A program made the translations under genes and the position numbers. DNA of 64,000 nt. Origin: Isoetes taiwanensis (taxonomy: Eukaryota > Streptophyta > Lycopodiopsida > Isoetales > Isoetaceae). Location: positions 7,986,575-8,050,574 of the forward strand of contig JAJEKV010000056.1 of assembly GCA_021234155.1 (NCBI GenBank), in the 5' to 3' direction. Below the pieces are notes generated by a model. That model had not been told where the DNA came from, searched no databases, and saw only the letters and a program-made list of their open reading frames with translations. Shown here in pieces: positions 22,281 through 34,079 of the stretch. Position 1 is the stretch's first letter. Each line of letters begins with the position of its first letter.

Positions 22281-24342
22281 TTAAAATTCTGCAATCAGTT
22301 GTAGCAGTGTGCTAGTGTCAAATTTTAAACCTGGGAATTCTCCATTCTTGATGTATTTGCAGATCCTTCTCTTAATTCCTGGTTTGTCAAAACCATTTTT
22401 GATAAAGCAATCCATTAATTCCCTTATGTCCTTTGCTGCCATAATTGGAGATGTGTTGATATACATAAATGGCATTACTTGTGAAATAATCACGTTTCGT
22501 GCCTGGTAATATGGTCTACATCCACTTGCGTGTACATATTTTATTGCTTTGAAAGGTAGAGCCTCCCTTTTATCATATCTTGTCGTTTGGAATATGCCCA
22601 TTGCTTTATCAAAGATTTCTATCGTCATATTTAGAAAATTGGCTTTACTTCCAACGACTCTCCCTGGCACATATTCTGAATATATAGTTTCTTCCTTGAT
22701 ACCCAAGTATTTCATGCAGTAAATCTGCAACTGTTGCTTATCTTCTTCATTCCATTCTGCTAAGAAACTTCTGATATCAGGGCAATTTATTGCCAACAGG
22801 TCGTCCATATATCTAAATACATATCTGAACTTTTTTATTTCATCCCATCTTCCTTGTTTGGCTAGGTTTTTTATAAAGCTTACCTCAAACCATGCTAAGT
22901 AGATATTGCACCAAAGATGGGCTACATGAGAAGCCCATTGAATCCCACAAACCTGTTTTCCATACATTTTGCCCAAGCTTTACATAGCAGTTGGACAAAA
23001 GCCATGTATTGGCAGAAATAAATTTGCCCTTGCTCATAAATGACCAGCATTTTCCTTGAGGCGAGGTTTTAAACCATTTAGCGCTCAGTTTTCCATTACT
23101 TGACTTTTTTATCCATAATTCAAATCTTTTATTCTTACTCTTCATGTAATCCCATGTAGCATTAGCAACATGTTCTGAAACTTGGCAGATACCTTGGGCA
23201 CCATAAAGTGGAATACTTTCGTAGCACTTTGTGATATCTCGCTACAAAAATGTCTTCAATTCTTCCGTGTAGATTTAGGGCTTACATCATAGACGCAATT
23301 TACCATCCAACTAAGATTTAATCTCCCCGTAGCATAGTGGCTATGCTTGCACATAAATTTTGGAGATTTCAAAGCCACAGCTTCTATAATAGAGTTCAAA
23401 GACCACCGGATGTTCTCCGCAATTTCAAGATATAGTGTGTCATGTGCATTGGTTATCCAATCGATAATCATTTTTGTGGGCTTTAAATAAGCCAAGTAGA
23501 TACTGGGGAGTTTAGTGGATTCAAAAGTCAAGTTTCCAATACATTCCTCAGATTCCTTTTTGAATCTCTTTGTGGAGTTCATCATTTTCGACCCAATAGG
23601 TAAGAAGTCAAAGATCGCTAAGTCTCTTTAGAGCCATTTCCCTAATATGTTTGGGGCAAATGAAAGAGGGGTTATTAGATGCTTTATCCACCCCTGAGAT
23701 ATAAAAATTGGTAGTTAACCATTCTAAATTCTTTATTACAGAACTGTCATTCAATGGGAATTTTCTAAGCCTCTCTTCCTTTCTTTTATCAGCCATTTCT
23801 CTTCCCACATGCTCAATAATTCCATCTGTAACCATCTGCTTATCATTGTCCAGTATAAATGGAAATTGATATTTGTGGAGTTCAAATATGACATTACATG
23901 TCTTATGTAATTCCGCCTTCATATCTCTCCAGCATAGTATTCTATCAGGAATGTGCCCTAATCCTTTTTTGAACAAGCTCCTAAGGCATTTATTTCTGAT
24001 AATTCCTAAATCTGTGCATCTGATATGCCCAATGCTACTGTCAACAAAATTCTTCATATTTGGGTTCCTACATGGGCAAATGTTTTCTGTATCTTGCACA
24101 AAAATATAATATGGCTTGTAACACAGTTCCTTTAGATCTTCCGTATATCTCCACGAAAACATGGTATCTTTCATGATCAGCTCCCCTACCTCCCCTAAAC
24201 TGTCTCTCATATGCTTATAGATTATTTTTGGGATACATATTTTGTCCAAAATTTTGGACAGAAAAAAGCAATGAACAATTTTCTTTTTGCTTTTTTCTTT
24301 TGTTTCAGATATGTGTAATCTGCCCTGACAATCCTTTTGCAC
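22281..24342 (-). pseudogene. Penelope-type reverse transcriptase (broken)
   Basis: On the minus strand a Cys/His region (ENICPCRNPNMKNFVDSSIG then HIRCTDLGIIRNKCLRSL) is followed by the RT core: motif A DITKCYESIPLYG (about 23.24 kb), AHLWCNIYLAWFEVSFI (motif B region), motif C FRYMDDLLAI (about 22.80 kb), then FLNMTIEIFD and TTRYDKREALPFKAIKY. This order matches the Penelope-like group that includes Chlamys/Naiad elements of algae and invertebrates, by recalled motifs. At least three frame changes (about 23.60, 23.25 and 22.93 kb) inactivate it. The pairs SWMVNCVYD/DITKCYE and GFSCSP/CGIQWAS mark frame joins. Confidence 0.75.
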
Positions 24343-25507
24343 TTCTCTAGTTACCTGTATACCAATTTAAGTAAAGTCATTAAACCTAAGTAATTGTTTA
24401 GCATCCTTTTCCACCTATTCCAGTTGCATTTGGATCTCTTGTAGCATTGCATGGACAGATGGCATGCATGCTAATGGCAGCTATTAGGACTATTCGAAAC
24501 ATTGGAAAAGTCCAGATCAATTTAACTAAGATTTCCATACTAGTATCTATTTCTGATATTTTATTGTAGAACAGACTTATTCTGCTATTTTAAAATATAT
24601 TACATCCAAAAAGCATAACCTTTGAATGAGATCATACCTATTTATCATATTTGAGCAGCTGTACAACTCCATCCGCTACTCTTCCGTTGTATCCGGATTT
24701 TGCTTAGTGACCGAAGTTGTCCATTGTGCCGGGTGTCCCTAGTTGCACAACCTGCACTATCTCGCTATGCTCGAGCATGGTTTGCTAGGTGGTACAAAGG
24801 ATGCGTGGTGGAGCATACCCTTTCCAAAGAGGTCCAAAGACTGCTCTATCCACACTTGGTCTTGTTTTTTTGTTGCCAAAGCTACTACTGGAGCCAGATT
24901 CCATATCCTTCATAAAAGATGCTGGTTTGATACTTTTTTCGCATACTATTGTCATTCTACATTTGGGCATATTTAATTTCAGATCTGCCCATGGGTTTTC
25001 CGCCAAAGTGTGAGTCATCTTAATTAGAGTATTCCTTACCTCCAAATACGAGATGTACGCCACAATTCCATCTCTCGTGTGGTTTTAAGAAATTTTTTCA
25101 TAGACACCATTTGTGCCACGCTTGAGAGGTCCGGGAATATGTAATCCGATTATTAAACATGAACCAAACCGCCTGGTCCAACCAAGTCATATTATCTTTT
25201 GCAACTATTACCCTTTTTCCCCGGGTTCACATTCACATTTCGGATATGGACACATACTCCTCCAAACCCGCTTTTAAGATAAAAGGCATCCCCGGTTATA
25301 GTTGAGTATGCCATATGCCCCTTCCGCCTTTATGTAGATGTACTCATCTTTATTACATTTTTGTCAAAGAACCTCGTGGTCGATCCCCGAAGTTTGAATT
25401 TTTCTTTCACTATAATTTTCTCCATTTTTTCAGCAGCTATTTTGGCCATTCTCTCCCTCGCCAGTGTGATATCCCCAGCATAATCCATGATGTTTCATCG
25501 ATAGGTG
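24343..25507 (-). pseudogene. Central region of the Penelope-like element
   Basis: Open minus-strand pieces at 25063-24785 (reading ADLKLNMPKCRMTIVCEKSI) and near 25.48-25.38 kb (MDYAGDITLARERMAKIAAE) show coding remnants in the same orientation as the RT. No endonuclease motif is recognised. It is probably the N-terminal extension of the RT polyprotein, decayed. Confidence 0.4.
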
Positions 25508-26083
25508 CTAAAGCACCAAAATTCTTTTGTGCCATATTGCTTGGTTACGTAATAAGGCATGTCCTTCTACTAGGCGCTCAGAAATAATAGGGAATAGATG
25601 GCAATTGTGTAAAGTGAAGTCGAATTCACTATTTCCCTCATCTTTTCCATACTCTGCTTTGCTGTTGATAGCCATTTTTTCTTCGTCTGAAAGCAAAGAC
25701 TCTCCAAATGGATCATCATCATCTGTTTTGTCTACCGCTTTGCTTTTTTTTTCAGTAATGTTGCCAAGGCAGGATTTTTTAATTTTGTTAGCCTTTTCCA
25801 AGGCTATGACTCCAGTAAAAAACTGCTTTTTAAGCTCATCTTCTTCAGTTGTGCACTCGTATATTTTGTTTGGCAGTTCATCATAGATCTCATCTATGAT
25901 TTTGCTGGCTTCGTCCCAGTCCTTTCCCACCTTATTAAGTTTTGGGACTATACCCAGCCAGTCGTTAAAACCTAGATGGTTTATAGCGGACAGATCCTCT
26001 GGTTTTCTACCAGCCTCCTTCTCCAATAGTAGTATATGTACCTCGGTTTTTGATACAACATAATAAAGTCTCGCAGACCGCAT
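25508..26083 (-). CDS. Upstream ORF of the Penelope-like element (191 aa)
   Basis: An open frame from 26083 downward encodes a charged, Lys/Glu/Asp-rich protein: EVHILLLEKEAGRKPEDLSA, then FNDWLGIVPKLNKVGKDWDE, an acidic KTDDDDPFGE segment, and a C-terminal FDFTLHNCHLF. It lies between the right pseudo-LTR and the RT, in RT orientation, so it is likely the N-terminal part of the element's protein. No known domain is recognised. Start chosen at the first ATG; the true N terminus may come from the pseudo-LTR ORF. Confidence 0.45.
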   Translation of the reverse strand: MRSARLYYVVSKTEVHILLLEKEAGRKPEDLSAINHLGFNDWLGIVPKLNKVGKDWDEASKIIDEIYDELPNKIYECTTEEDELKKQFFTGVIALEKANKIKKSCLGNITEKKSKAVDKTDDDDPFGESLLSDEEKMAINSKAEYGKDEGNSEFDFTLHNCHLFPIISERLVEGHALLRNQAIWHKRILVL

Positions 26084-26313
26084 AGTCAGGCACGCGAATG
26101 TTACTCATCCACCATATCCCACGGGACCCAACTCCTTATTCCAGTTGGTGGCACGAATTCCATGTTAAATTCGCTTGAGTATCCTCATCACCCTGGAATC
26201 ATATCATGCATTCCATTAGTTAATTTTCTTGTTACGCAGAGTGCTCAAATTTTTGCCTATAAGTAAGATGCATCAATCGGTAGGACCAATGAAATGAAGT
26301 ATCTAAAAAAACT

Positions 26314-28646
26314 AAACAACTAGCACAAAGCAACAACCCTACTAGCAGGTTCAAGCTACTTCCGGTCAATCCCTCCTCAGAGCCTTATCATCCCTGCACA
26401 ATTAGTCGAGCTAACTAAAAGACAAGTGCATCCTAATTAGGCTCCAAGTATCTTTACTTTAATCAGATTTTCTATAATCACCAACCTTTTCTTTTTATCC
26501 CTATAGGGGATTCCTTAACCTTTAAGGTCTAAGGTACGCATACCTTAAATCTAAGCCTAATTTATTATGTTTGAATACTTATGATCTTGAATGTCCAACA
26601 TTTATTCATTGACCAAAACTCAGAGTTCAAGACGATATATCTACACTTCATATGTCATCCTTTATTTAAATCCAATTTACATGGAACATTGTTTGTTAGT
26701 AGTCTTTTGCATGCAAATCATGCATGTCTTTCCTTTACCTTTCTCACATCACCGATGCTTTTTGCATGTATCTGTCTTTTCTCAGATTTCTAAATCTCAT
26801 TGCATGCATGCATAGACTTATTTTCAAGTTCATCTTTACTTTTTTTAAGGAAAAAAATATGCACCAAGAAGGCCTATATCTGCTTTTCGCTTTTGCAATA
26901 GCCTCCATTAGTCTCCATTTTCTTTTGTTTGCTTCATTTCAAGCAAGAACTTAATATTTTCTTATTTTTCATTCTATTCCCATCTTTCATGAGTACTAAA
27001 CTTTTATACCGTGTTTTCACCTCAAATACTATTCTCATTACGCATACAATGTTACTAGGAAAGCCATACGCACAGATTTAACTATTTTTCCTTCATATAT
27101 ACGTTAGGCCTAAGCCACAAAACTGATGATATCATATCTGTAACATAACTTCAGATTCACAAAAGGTTTTCCATCATAAGCAGAAATCATAAAATAGCAT
27201 ATGGATTTGGAACATATCATATAGTACCTGTTTCTTGTAGCTTAGTTTCAACCAAATGGTCTGCAAAACTTTTTTTCTTTTTTCCGGTAGAATCCAACTT
27301 AAACTGATCCTACTTTTTACCTATTATATTATGTAAGCATCTAGATACATATCCTGCAACACTTCTTGCTGCTAAACGCCTATCATAGTCGTTTGAGATT
27401 ATACTCCCAGTTTTAGTTGTTGATTTCTTTATGCCTTCCATATCTTGATCCATGCAACTGTTTCAGCTAGAACATACCATAACAGCAAAAGATAGTACAA
27501 TGGGAGAAGAATACCGCGTACCTGCAGCCAATCAATACTGTATTAGCATAAGAATGGTAAAACAGCAAGGGCCAAAAGGTACATTGGGTATTCTTGGCTC
27601 TTCGCCCCTCACCCATTGTACCTTTTGCTCTTGATTAGTAAAAGCTTAATTAAGAAACATAAATCAAGAAATGAAGACATGGAATAATAAAATTAACACC
27701 CTATTACCATTGGGTATCATATAATCGAGTTATTTTAACCATATAGCATTCAGCTGCATCATAAGCATGATACAATACATTGTTTGAGAAATTTTCTTAA
27801 CTATTGGGATATGGCAATTCTCCCCAGTTCTTTATCTGATTAAATTTACCTTTATCCTATCATGATGAGCCCGGCCATTTCCATTCTTAGACCTCGTGGC
27901 TCCTATTCTCCTACTCCAGTATATGTAGGGAAGATTATATTTAGTCTACCATTCAATTTTGGCTAGTATACCTGAAAATCTTCATCTTCAGAGTTTATTT
28001 CCTCTTCAAATTGCGTCTCTGGGACGTATTGTGCTTCCTTAGCAAAGTTTCCATGATACCCAGACTGTTTTCTATTGAAGCCGCCTCTTTTTCTGGTACC
28101 AAAGTTATCATTTCCTTCACTAAAACCTCTTTTAGTATCAAAGCCCCGGCCTCCAGTTCTCCTTTCCATCTCAATGGCCTCAAACTCCAGTGATAGTTTG
28201 CACCATTCACATTCCCTGTTGGTTTCGGCAAAGCGCAAAGCCTCCCTTTCAGAATCGTATTCTTCACTTTCCTCTTCCGAGCTGTAACCCATCTTCCTAG
28301 GTGAGTTTAATGCAGCTCTGCGCCAAATACAGATTATAAAGTTTGGCTGCATTGGGTCCTTGCTATTACCAAGGCGCCTCCGAATCCCACTGCCATATCT
28401 TTGCTTTTAATTTTCGAATCAGAGCCTAGGGTTTTCGATTTAGCTTATTAGTTTTTAATACCCTAGAAATTACTAGGTATTCGACCTAGCTTTTATCATT
28501 CATTTCTTTAAAACAAATACTTTAAGGGGTTCAATGGTATGGGTTTAGCTTGCAAACCCCTAAGGGTGCTAGCTGCCCACCCTAGTAAGCTCAACTACTA
28601 CAAATCCTTGCTTATTTCCTTACTTATTCCAATGTTTCTATTACAT
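26314..28646 (-). repeat. Right pseudo-LTR of the Penelope-like element
   Basis: Uninterrupted copy of the 2.3-kb direct repeat. In minus-strand orientation it is the 5' repeat, so it would hold the promoter and leader of the element. It ends on the plus strand in TTCTATTACAT followed by about 21 A. It retains an intact version of the pseudo-LTR ORF. Confidence 0.85.
27963..28352 (-). CDS. Acidic/RGG-type ORF in right pseudo-LTR (129 aa, intact)
   Basis: Starts MQPNFIICIWRRAALNSPRK, then an acidic Ser/Glu stretch (MGYSSEEESEEYDSE), a CEWCKLSLEFEAIEMERR segment, an Arg/Gly-rich part (GGRGFDTKRGFSEGNDNFGT, then RKRGGFNRKQSGYHGNF) and an acidic C terminus. The Gly/Arg-rich part suggests RNA binding, as expected of a retroelement leader protein, but this is inference. 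The left repeat holds the same ORF with a frameshift. An internal start at MGYSSEEE is an alternative. No family recognised. Confidence 0.5.
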   Translation of the reverse strand: MQPNFIICIWRRAALNSPRKMGYSSEEESEEYDSEREALRFAETNRECEWCKLSLEFEAIEMERRTGGRGFDTKRGFSEGNDNFGTRKRGGFNRKQSGYHGNFAKEAQYVPETQFEEEINSEDEDFQVY

Positions 28647-28789
28647 AAAAAAAAAAAAAAAAAAAATGATGATGAAAAATGATGATGAGCCTCGGGACCC
28701 AGCGCCCAAAGAAGTTAAATACTCAGATTCATTTTAGGGTTTCATCATTTCTTACTCCTGTTTCCTTCTTCCTCCCATCTTCCGCCTGC

Positions 28790-30208
28790 AGTGATGGACT
28801 ACGCTGGCCGACTAGCATGGTATATGGGAGGCGAGCAATGGGACCCCCAGGTTCCTTACCCTCTCTTGGATTATATGTTGCAGAGTTCAGTCGACCTCAT
28901 CGACAATATCGCCACCCACCGACTATCGACCTTTGTAGAGTTCTATGATGAGGAAATATTGCCTGAGGCGGAATTCTTTGGGGAACCGCCCCAACCTTAT
29001 CTTCACGGAGATATTGTGGAGCATATGTTGGGAGATGATCGCCACAAATTATGACACCCTCAAGGGCATCATTAGACGTGCTAAGCACGCCCCATTATCG
29101 ATTAGGCTCTAATGGGCTATACTTTGAAGCCCGGTTTGCCCTTGCTCTTATTATGGACCGGTATGTTGATGGTATGCGACAATCGCTTTAGAGCAAGCTA
29201 AGGCCCCACTTCCTCCGGATCCGGAGGGAGGACGCGGCGAGATAAACTTTGCTGATTTTGTACGATGGAAGGAGTTAGCTAAAGAGAGGCCTTTACCTCG
29301 TAGTAAGGGCCAAGCACTTGTGGGATTGAGTTAAGCTTGCTACCATCAAGGTTGGAGATCAAGATTACTACGCTGAAATGGCGACATTCAATGGGCGACG
29401 AAGATATCGCCAGATAAGGGTGTAAGCGAGGACCGCTCACCTTCTCTATGAGCTGGTCAATATTGTCGTGGTCAAGATGATTTCATTGATTACTCTCGCC
29501 CCAATTATGCGAGGTAGATACATCAACTCCGCTCAACTATCAACCTCTTGATGTTGAGCCTATCGGCTTTACTCTTGTCTTTGGCGCCGCCAATGATTCG
29601 GGTACCCCATCTTCGCCTTCGAATCGCTTTCCGAGCTATGGGGCCACATGTGCCCAACATCAACGACGCCGTCGTCAAGCCGGAAGGACTGACCCAACCA
29701 TGGAGGATTTATGTGATGAGAGTCAAGATGCTCGGGAGGAGAAGGATTTTGCCATGGAGGAGGAGCTGCCCCCCGAACTTGGAGTCCGAGTTGGCCTCTT
29801 CAACCCATCCGATGGTTCAGGGGTTGAAATGCCATATTACTGATTCTTCCCCTGGCTTTTACAAGCGGATGGGTTCTCTTTGCTAAGGCAATTGCCCCGG
29901 GCGCGGCTACTTGTATGGGCATTAAGGGCACTTTCCACCACGCAGTAGGCCACAAGAAGTTAGCTCCTAACCTTGAGCAGATCATCCTAGTGAACCGTGA
30001 TCTTGCCATTGCAGTGTTTGACCATGAGATTGGTTCTTGGATGAACATGAGTCTGCTGGTTGCGGCGCCATTGGCTACAAATGTTCCTCCAGAGATAGCT
30101 TCATCAGCTGCCTCATCAGTTAATCCTAGCGTGCTACTCCTACAGCATCGACCAGAGCCCCAGTTTAATACTCAAGCACAAGATGTTGAGGGATCGACCT
30201 CTTAGCTT
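28790..30208 (+). pseudogene. Unidentified 5' coding region of the chromovirus (part 1)
   Basis: Starting at the ATG near 28792, the frame reads MDYAGRLAWYMGGEQWDPQV, later LLDYMLQSSVDLIDNIATHR and FVEFYDEEILPEAEFFGEPP. Further open segments in shifting frames follow to about 30.2 kb (GIKGTFHHAVGHKKLAPNLE, then IAVFDHEIGSWMNMSLLVAA). This is protein-like but unlike any gag, pol or env I know. It lies between the PBS side and gag, where Ty3/gypsy elements usually have little coding sequence. It may be an extra ORF of the element or a captured host sequence. Confidence 0.4.
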
Positions 30209-30439
30209 TAGGTTTCATTGGGTCATCGTATGAAATTTTGTTAATCTTGATTGGCATTACCTCTAGTGGACCAACACTAAAATCTATGTACTATTTCAAT
30301 TTTATATATATTCAGGATAACTTCTTATGTTCCTTGCACTGTTGAAAACCATTGAATTGTCTTCTCCTTTTAATGATTAATTATCTTCCTTAAAGTTGGA
30401 GTAGAAGGAAATTGTTCAATGTATATATAATTATTCCTG

Positions 30440-30908
30440 TCGTCTTGCAGAAGAAACACTCGCGGAGTACGAAGATAGGATAACATCCCAGATAAGGAGA
30501 GATGAACAGGGACCTCCGGAACAGGACTATGGGGAACGATACAACGAGTATCCTGAATGGGAAGTTGACGATGAGATAGCGGAGCTTAGGGTGCCGGAAC
30601 AACCTTATGATCCTGACAAGGGGATGGAAATAGTTACTCTTCTTCGAGAACGTGCTTACGATGATCTGAAATGGACTCTTTCCCGTACTTGGGATTATTG
30701 GAATATGACCCCACATCAAGCTTTTGAGGATGCTAATGATCATCTCTGGCAAATCTTCTACGCCTTTGCGAAGCTCTACAACCTTCTGATTATTAGCCCC
30801 ACTTGGGATTATCAACCCGTTATTATCCGTGCTTGGGCACGTTACAAAGCTCGTCGAGGGCGGCGTGAAGTGTCTTATGCCGCCATGTATCCCTACGCAA
30901 ACCCTTAA
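30440..30908 (+). CDS. Unidentified 5' coding region of the chromovirus (part 2)
   Basis: An open frame from about 30.45 kb to the TAA at 30906-30908. The clearest part reads GMEIVTLLRERAYDDLKWTL, then SRTWDYWNMTPHQAFEDAND, then an Arg-rich YKARRGRREVSYAAMYPY end. It is preceded by an acidic stretch. A helix-rich, tryptophan-rich composition is seen; no family is recognised. It is followed by a 300-bp AT-rich spacer before gag. Confidence 0.4.
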
Positions 30909-31235
30909 GCCGCAATTTCCAGTTTTGTGTCTTCCTATGCTTCACTATGACTAGGAAATGGCCTGTATCAGGCCCCTTTATGTATTATATAACTATAAGT
31001 TTATAACTGTGTTCCGTATGAACTTCTTTGATGTAACCGTCATTTCGCTTGTAATTTGAATCTTCCGTCCTTTTTCGTGGTCACTTTGTGTTTCTCGATA
31101 CTACCTAAAATGACTTTGTTATAACACTTATTGTTATCGTACTCTTTCTTATATCATCGTATGTTTAATATAGACGGCAGACGCTAATGCCCGCTGGCGG
31201 ATTAACCCTCAAACGCGGTTAACACCAAACAAGAA

Positions 31236-32330
31236 TTGATGCTAATGAAAAGACAGCTCGGCGAGTTACAGGCCTATGTGTTGCATGCTAATCCACCACA
31301 GCAGGTACAAGAAGTCGGACCGGAGTTGCCTCCGTTGCCGCCTAGTCCGCCTACCCAGCAGCCGTCCCCACCACAAACCAGCCCGGTACCTGCGCGAAAG
31401 AGGCCCCAGTCTAAACGCCGACGCGAGTTCCTCTAGAGAACAGTGCCACCTCCTCAAAGTCCCGCCGCCCGGTGTCATCCGAATCATCCGCATCATCCGG
31501 CGCCATGCAAAGCGCCCGAGATAAGGAGTACCGCGAAGACAGTTGATACAGCCATAACTAGTATATGGAAGAATAGGAAATTGGCCCGGTTTGATGGGAA
31601 ATCTAGAGGCGGGCTTGAATGCCAATCTCGGCTGGACGAAATGAAGGAGTTCGCGTCCTATGGAATGACAGAGAAGGATACGAGAAAGGTTGCCACCACA
31701 AACCTTACCGGAGCTGCCTGTATTTGGTGGAAGGGCTATGCGCAGAGCCAAACATCCGGGCAGAGTAGATGCAACTTCAGAAAAGTTTGCTAAGGCCTTC
31801 AAATCGCATTATGTGCCCCGTGCACATAAATGCCAACAGATCCGCACTTTCTACGGGTTGGAGCGTAAGAGTATGTCCGCATGAGGCTTACACGGATGAG
31901 TTTATGCGCTGAGACTATATGTACCTGGTATGAATGAGAAAAGGGCGTGGAGGGCTATATTGAGGGTTTGGCACCATCGATCAAACGGATGGTTAAGGCC
32001 ATCGACCAAATCGCTTCTGGCCGAGGCTAAAGCATTGAGCCTCGAGGAGGACATACCAAGGAATCGCGATCCGCGTCCCGCTCCTTACTCCCGACCACGG
32101 CCGCCCACACCTTACAAACCCCGCTCTCCAAGTCCGGGGCCCTCTCGCCAGAAACTCTTCGATTACCGCCGGAGAAGAAAGTCGCTTTTAGCACGCCCGG
32201 ATAAGCGAGAACAATCTTTGGTAAGGAAGTTCAAACCTCTTCTGATCCATTCCTAAAGAGGCCGAGAGAGCAGTGCCGGGATAAGGGCATGTTACAGTGT
32301 ATGAGGCCCGGACACTTCATCTTGAAATTG
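31236..32330 (+). pseudogene. Gag of the chromovirus (broken)
   Basis: A Pro-rich N-terminal part (ELPPLPPSPPTQQPSPPQTS) is followed by the capsid-like retrotransposon gag segment: KLARFDGKSRGGLECQSRLD, KEFASYGMTEKDTRKVATTN, LTGAACIWWKGYA (31.58-31.74 kb). Then come a basic, Pro/Arg-rich linker and a degenerate zinc knuckle (CMRPGHF near 32.31 kb). Frameshifts at about 31.44, 31.79, 31.93 and 32.26 kb break it into short frames. The WWKG ending of the capsid segment is diagnostic. Confidence 0.8.
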
Positions 32331-32469
32331 CCCATATGTTACCCAGGGCCTACCGGCCATGGCCGACCTTTGACCGGGGCGATATTGAGTCAACATTACC
32401 TGGCGGCGGGGACGCCCCGAGTACATTCACGGTCGTCTCATATCCTTGCAGCTATAGAAACCGGCAATG

Positions 32470-32790
32470 CTGAAAAGTCGGCCTGTCATTTCCACCATAG
32501 GCCAAATAGATAGTAAGCCTTTTGTAATTCTTATGGATACGGGGAGTACACATAATTTTGCTTCTCCTAGAATGGCCCGGTCCTACAATCGGAAACCCTA
32601 AGGTCACGAATCAGGCCTGTCACTTTAGCCCGGTGGTAAGGTTAGACATACTCATGGTCGCCGCATCAACCTTAAGATGCGGTTGCCGAGCGCCGATTGC
32701 TATGGGTGCCGAAGTTAATGGATATTGGCAAATACGACCTCATTGTTGGAATGGAATTTTTGGCATCCGCAAAAAACCAACATAGACTGC
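32470..32790 (+). pseudogene. Aspartic protease of the chromovirus (broken)
   Basis: In one frame the sequence reads VISTIGQIDSKPFVILMDTG then STHNFASPRMARSYNR (32.49-32.58 kb). DTGS with a preceding hydrophobic LM is the retropepsin active site, and STHNF is typical of plant Ty3/gypsy elements. Frame changes follow immediately. Confidence 0.8.
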
Positions 32791-32937
32791 TGAGAAGAGA
32801 GAGTTACTTTCAACGCAGACTAATGGAGCCCGTGTAACTATAAAAGGTGAACCATTCAACCCTATCATGCGATCTATGTCCATTCGACAGTTAGATATAA
32901 AGCTATCGCAAGCAAAAACTCCTCTGCGTTATTAGAC

Positions 32938-33645
32938 TTGCTTCCATTGAGTCGGATGCTAAAGCAAAAACCAAGTAATCAACACCTTGCCACGGGGATT
33001 GCCGGTATTCTCCATGAATTTAGCGATCTTTTCCCCGACGAGATCCAGAAGCTTCCTCCTTTTAGAGGGGTAGAATGTGAGATAGCTTTAGAGCCAGGCA
33101 CTAAGCCTACCAGCAAGGCCCCGTACCGTATGAGTCCCCCAGAGTTGGCAGAGCTTAAGAAGCAACTTCAAGAGCTACTAAACCTAGGTTTTATTCGACC
33201 TAGCGTTTCGCCCTTTGGCGCCACTATTCTTTTTGTAAAGAAAAAAAGGGCGGCTCCTTGAGAATGTGTATTGATTATCGCCAACTCAACAAGCATACCA
33301 TCAAAAATCGATATGCTTTGGCCGGGGAGCGGATGATCTAATGGACCCGGTTGCAAGGGCCAAATATTTTTCAAAGATTGACCTTCGCTCGGGATATCAT
33401 CAGATAAGGATTAAAGAGGAGGACATCCATAAATCTGCTTTTCGCACTAGATATGGGCATTATGAGTTTACCGTTATGCCTTTCGGATTAACTAATGCCC
33501 CCGCAACGTTTATGCGGTTAATGAACGATGTTTTCCGACAATACTTGGATGATTTTGTTGTCATTTTCTTTGACGACATTCTCATCTACATAAAGACTCT
33601 AGAAGAGCATGAAAACATCTTAAATTGGCCCTACAAAAGTTAAGG
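32938..33645 (+). pseudogene. Reverse transcriptase of the chromovirus (broken)
   Basis: The frame 32938-33260 reads IALEPGTKPTSKAPYRMSPP, then ELLNLGFIRPSVSPFGATIL. A frameshift at about 33.26 kb leads to [20 protein letters not shown]. The next frame gives [20 protein letters not shown] (motif A, catalytic D), [20 protein letters not shown] (motif B) and [12 protein letters not shown] (motif C, about 33.57 kb). Ty3/gypsy RTs normally have V-x-DD with Y, F or I before DD; here it is FFDD. A stop and a frame change follow at about 33.64 kb. Confidence 0.88.
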
Positions 33646-34079
33646 CGTCATCAGCTTTTTGCCAAGTTCTCTAAGTGCAAGTTTGCCACTCCAAAGGTTG
33701 ACTATTTGGGCTATATCATTTCTGCGGCAGGGAATTGCTACTGATCCAAAGCAAAAATAGAGGCCGTAAAGGAATGGCCTATTCGAAAAAATGTCTCAGG
33801 GTCCCAAGTTTCTTGGGGCTAGCAGGATATTACCGAAAAATTTGTAAAGGATTTTGCAAAGATTGCAGTCCCTCTTACAAATCTGACCAAGCATGAGAAG
33901 GTAAAAGATTGGATGGAGCACCGGAAGACTAAGGTTCGAAGTTTCCAGCAGCTTAAAGATGCCTTAACCTCAAAGCACCCGTTCTCCGTTGCCCGATCCT
34001 CGATAAGGATAAACTAGTGGCCTGAGATGCAGGTCAAATTGCCCTTTGGTGGAGTCCCGATGCAAGAAGGGAGGGTTAT

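Larger units (their letters stand above)
18064..28667 (-). mobile_element. Penelope-like retroelement with long direct repeats
   Basis: Two direct repeats of about 2.3 kb (18064-22101, excluding a nested LINE, and 26314-28646) flank an internal region whose minus strand encodes a reverse transcriptase with DITKCYESIP and FRYMDDLL. Penelope-like elements characteristically carry such pseudo-LTRs and this RT style, and green-lineage members are known. A-rich tracts lie at both outer junctions (18044-18057 and 28647-28667). I found no GIY-YIG endonuclease motif in the readable frames. A DIRS element or a conventional LTR element is less likely, because the repeats are direct and no integrase or tyrosine recombinase is seen. 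Confidence 0.7.

Noticed and set aside
25064-26083. Possible GIY-YIG endonuclease upstream of the Penelope-type RT
   Set aside because: I read the minus-strand frames here and found no GIY...YIG spacing or the usual downstream Arg/Glu pattern.
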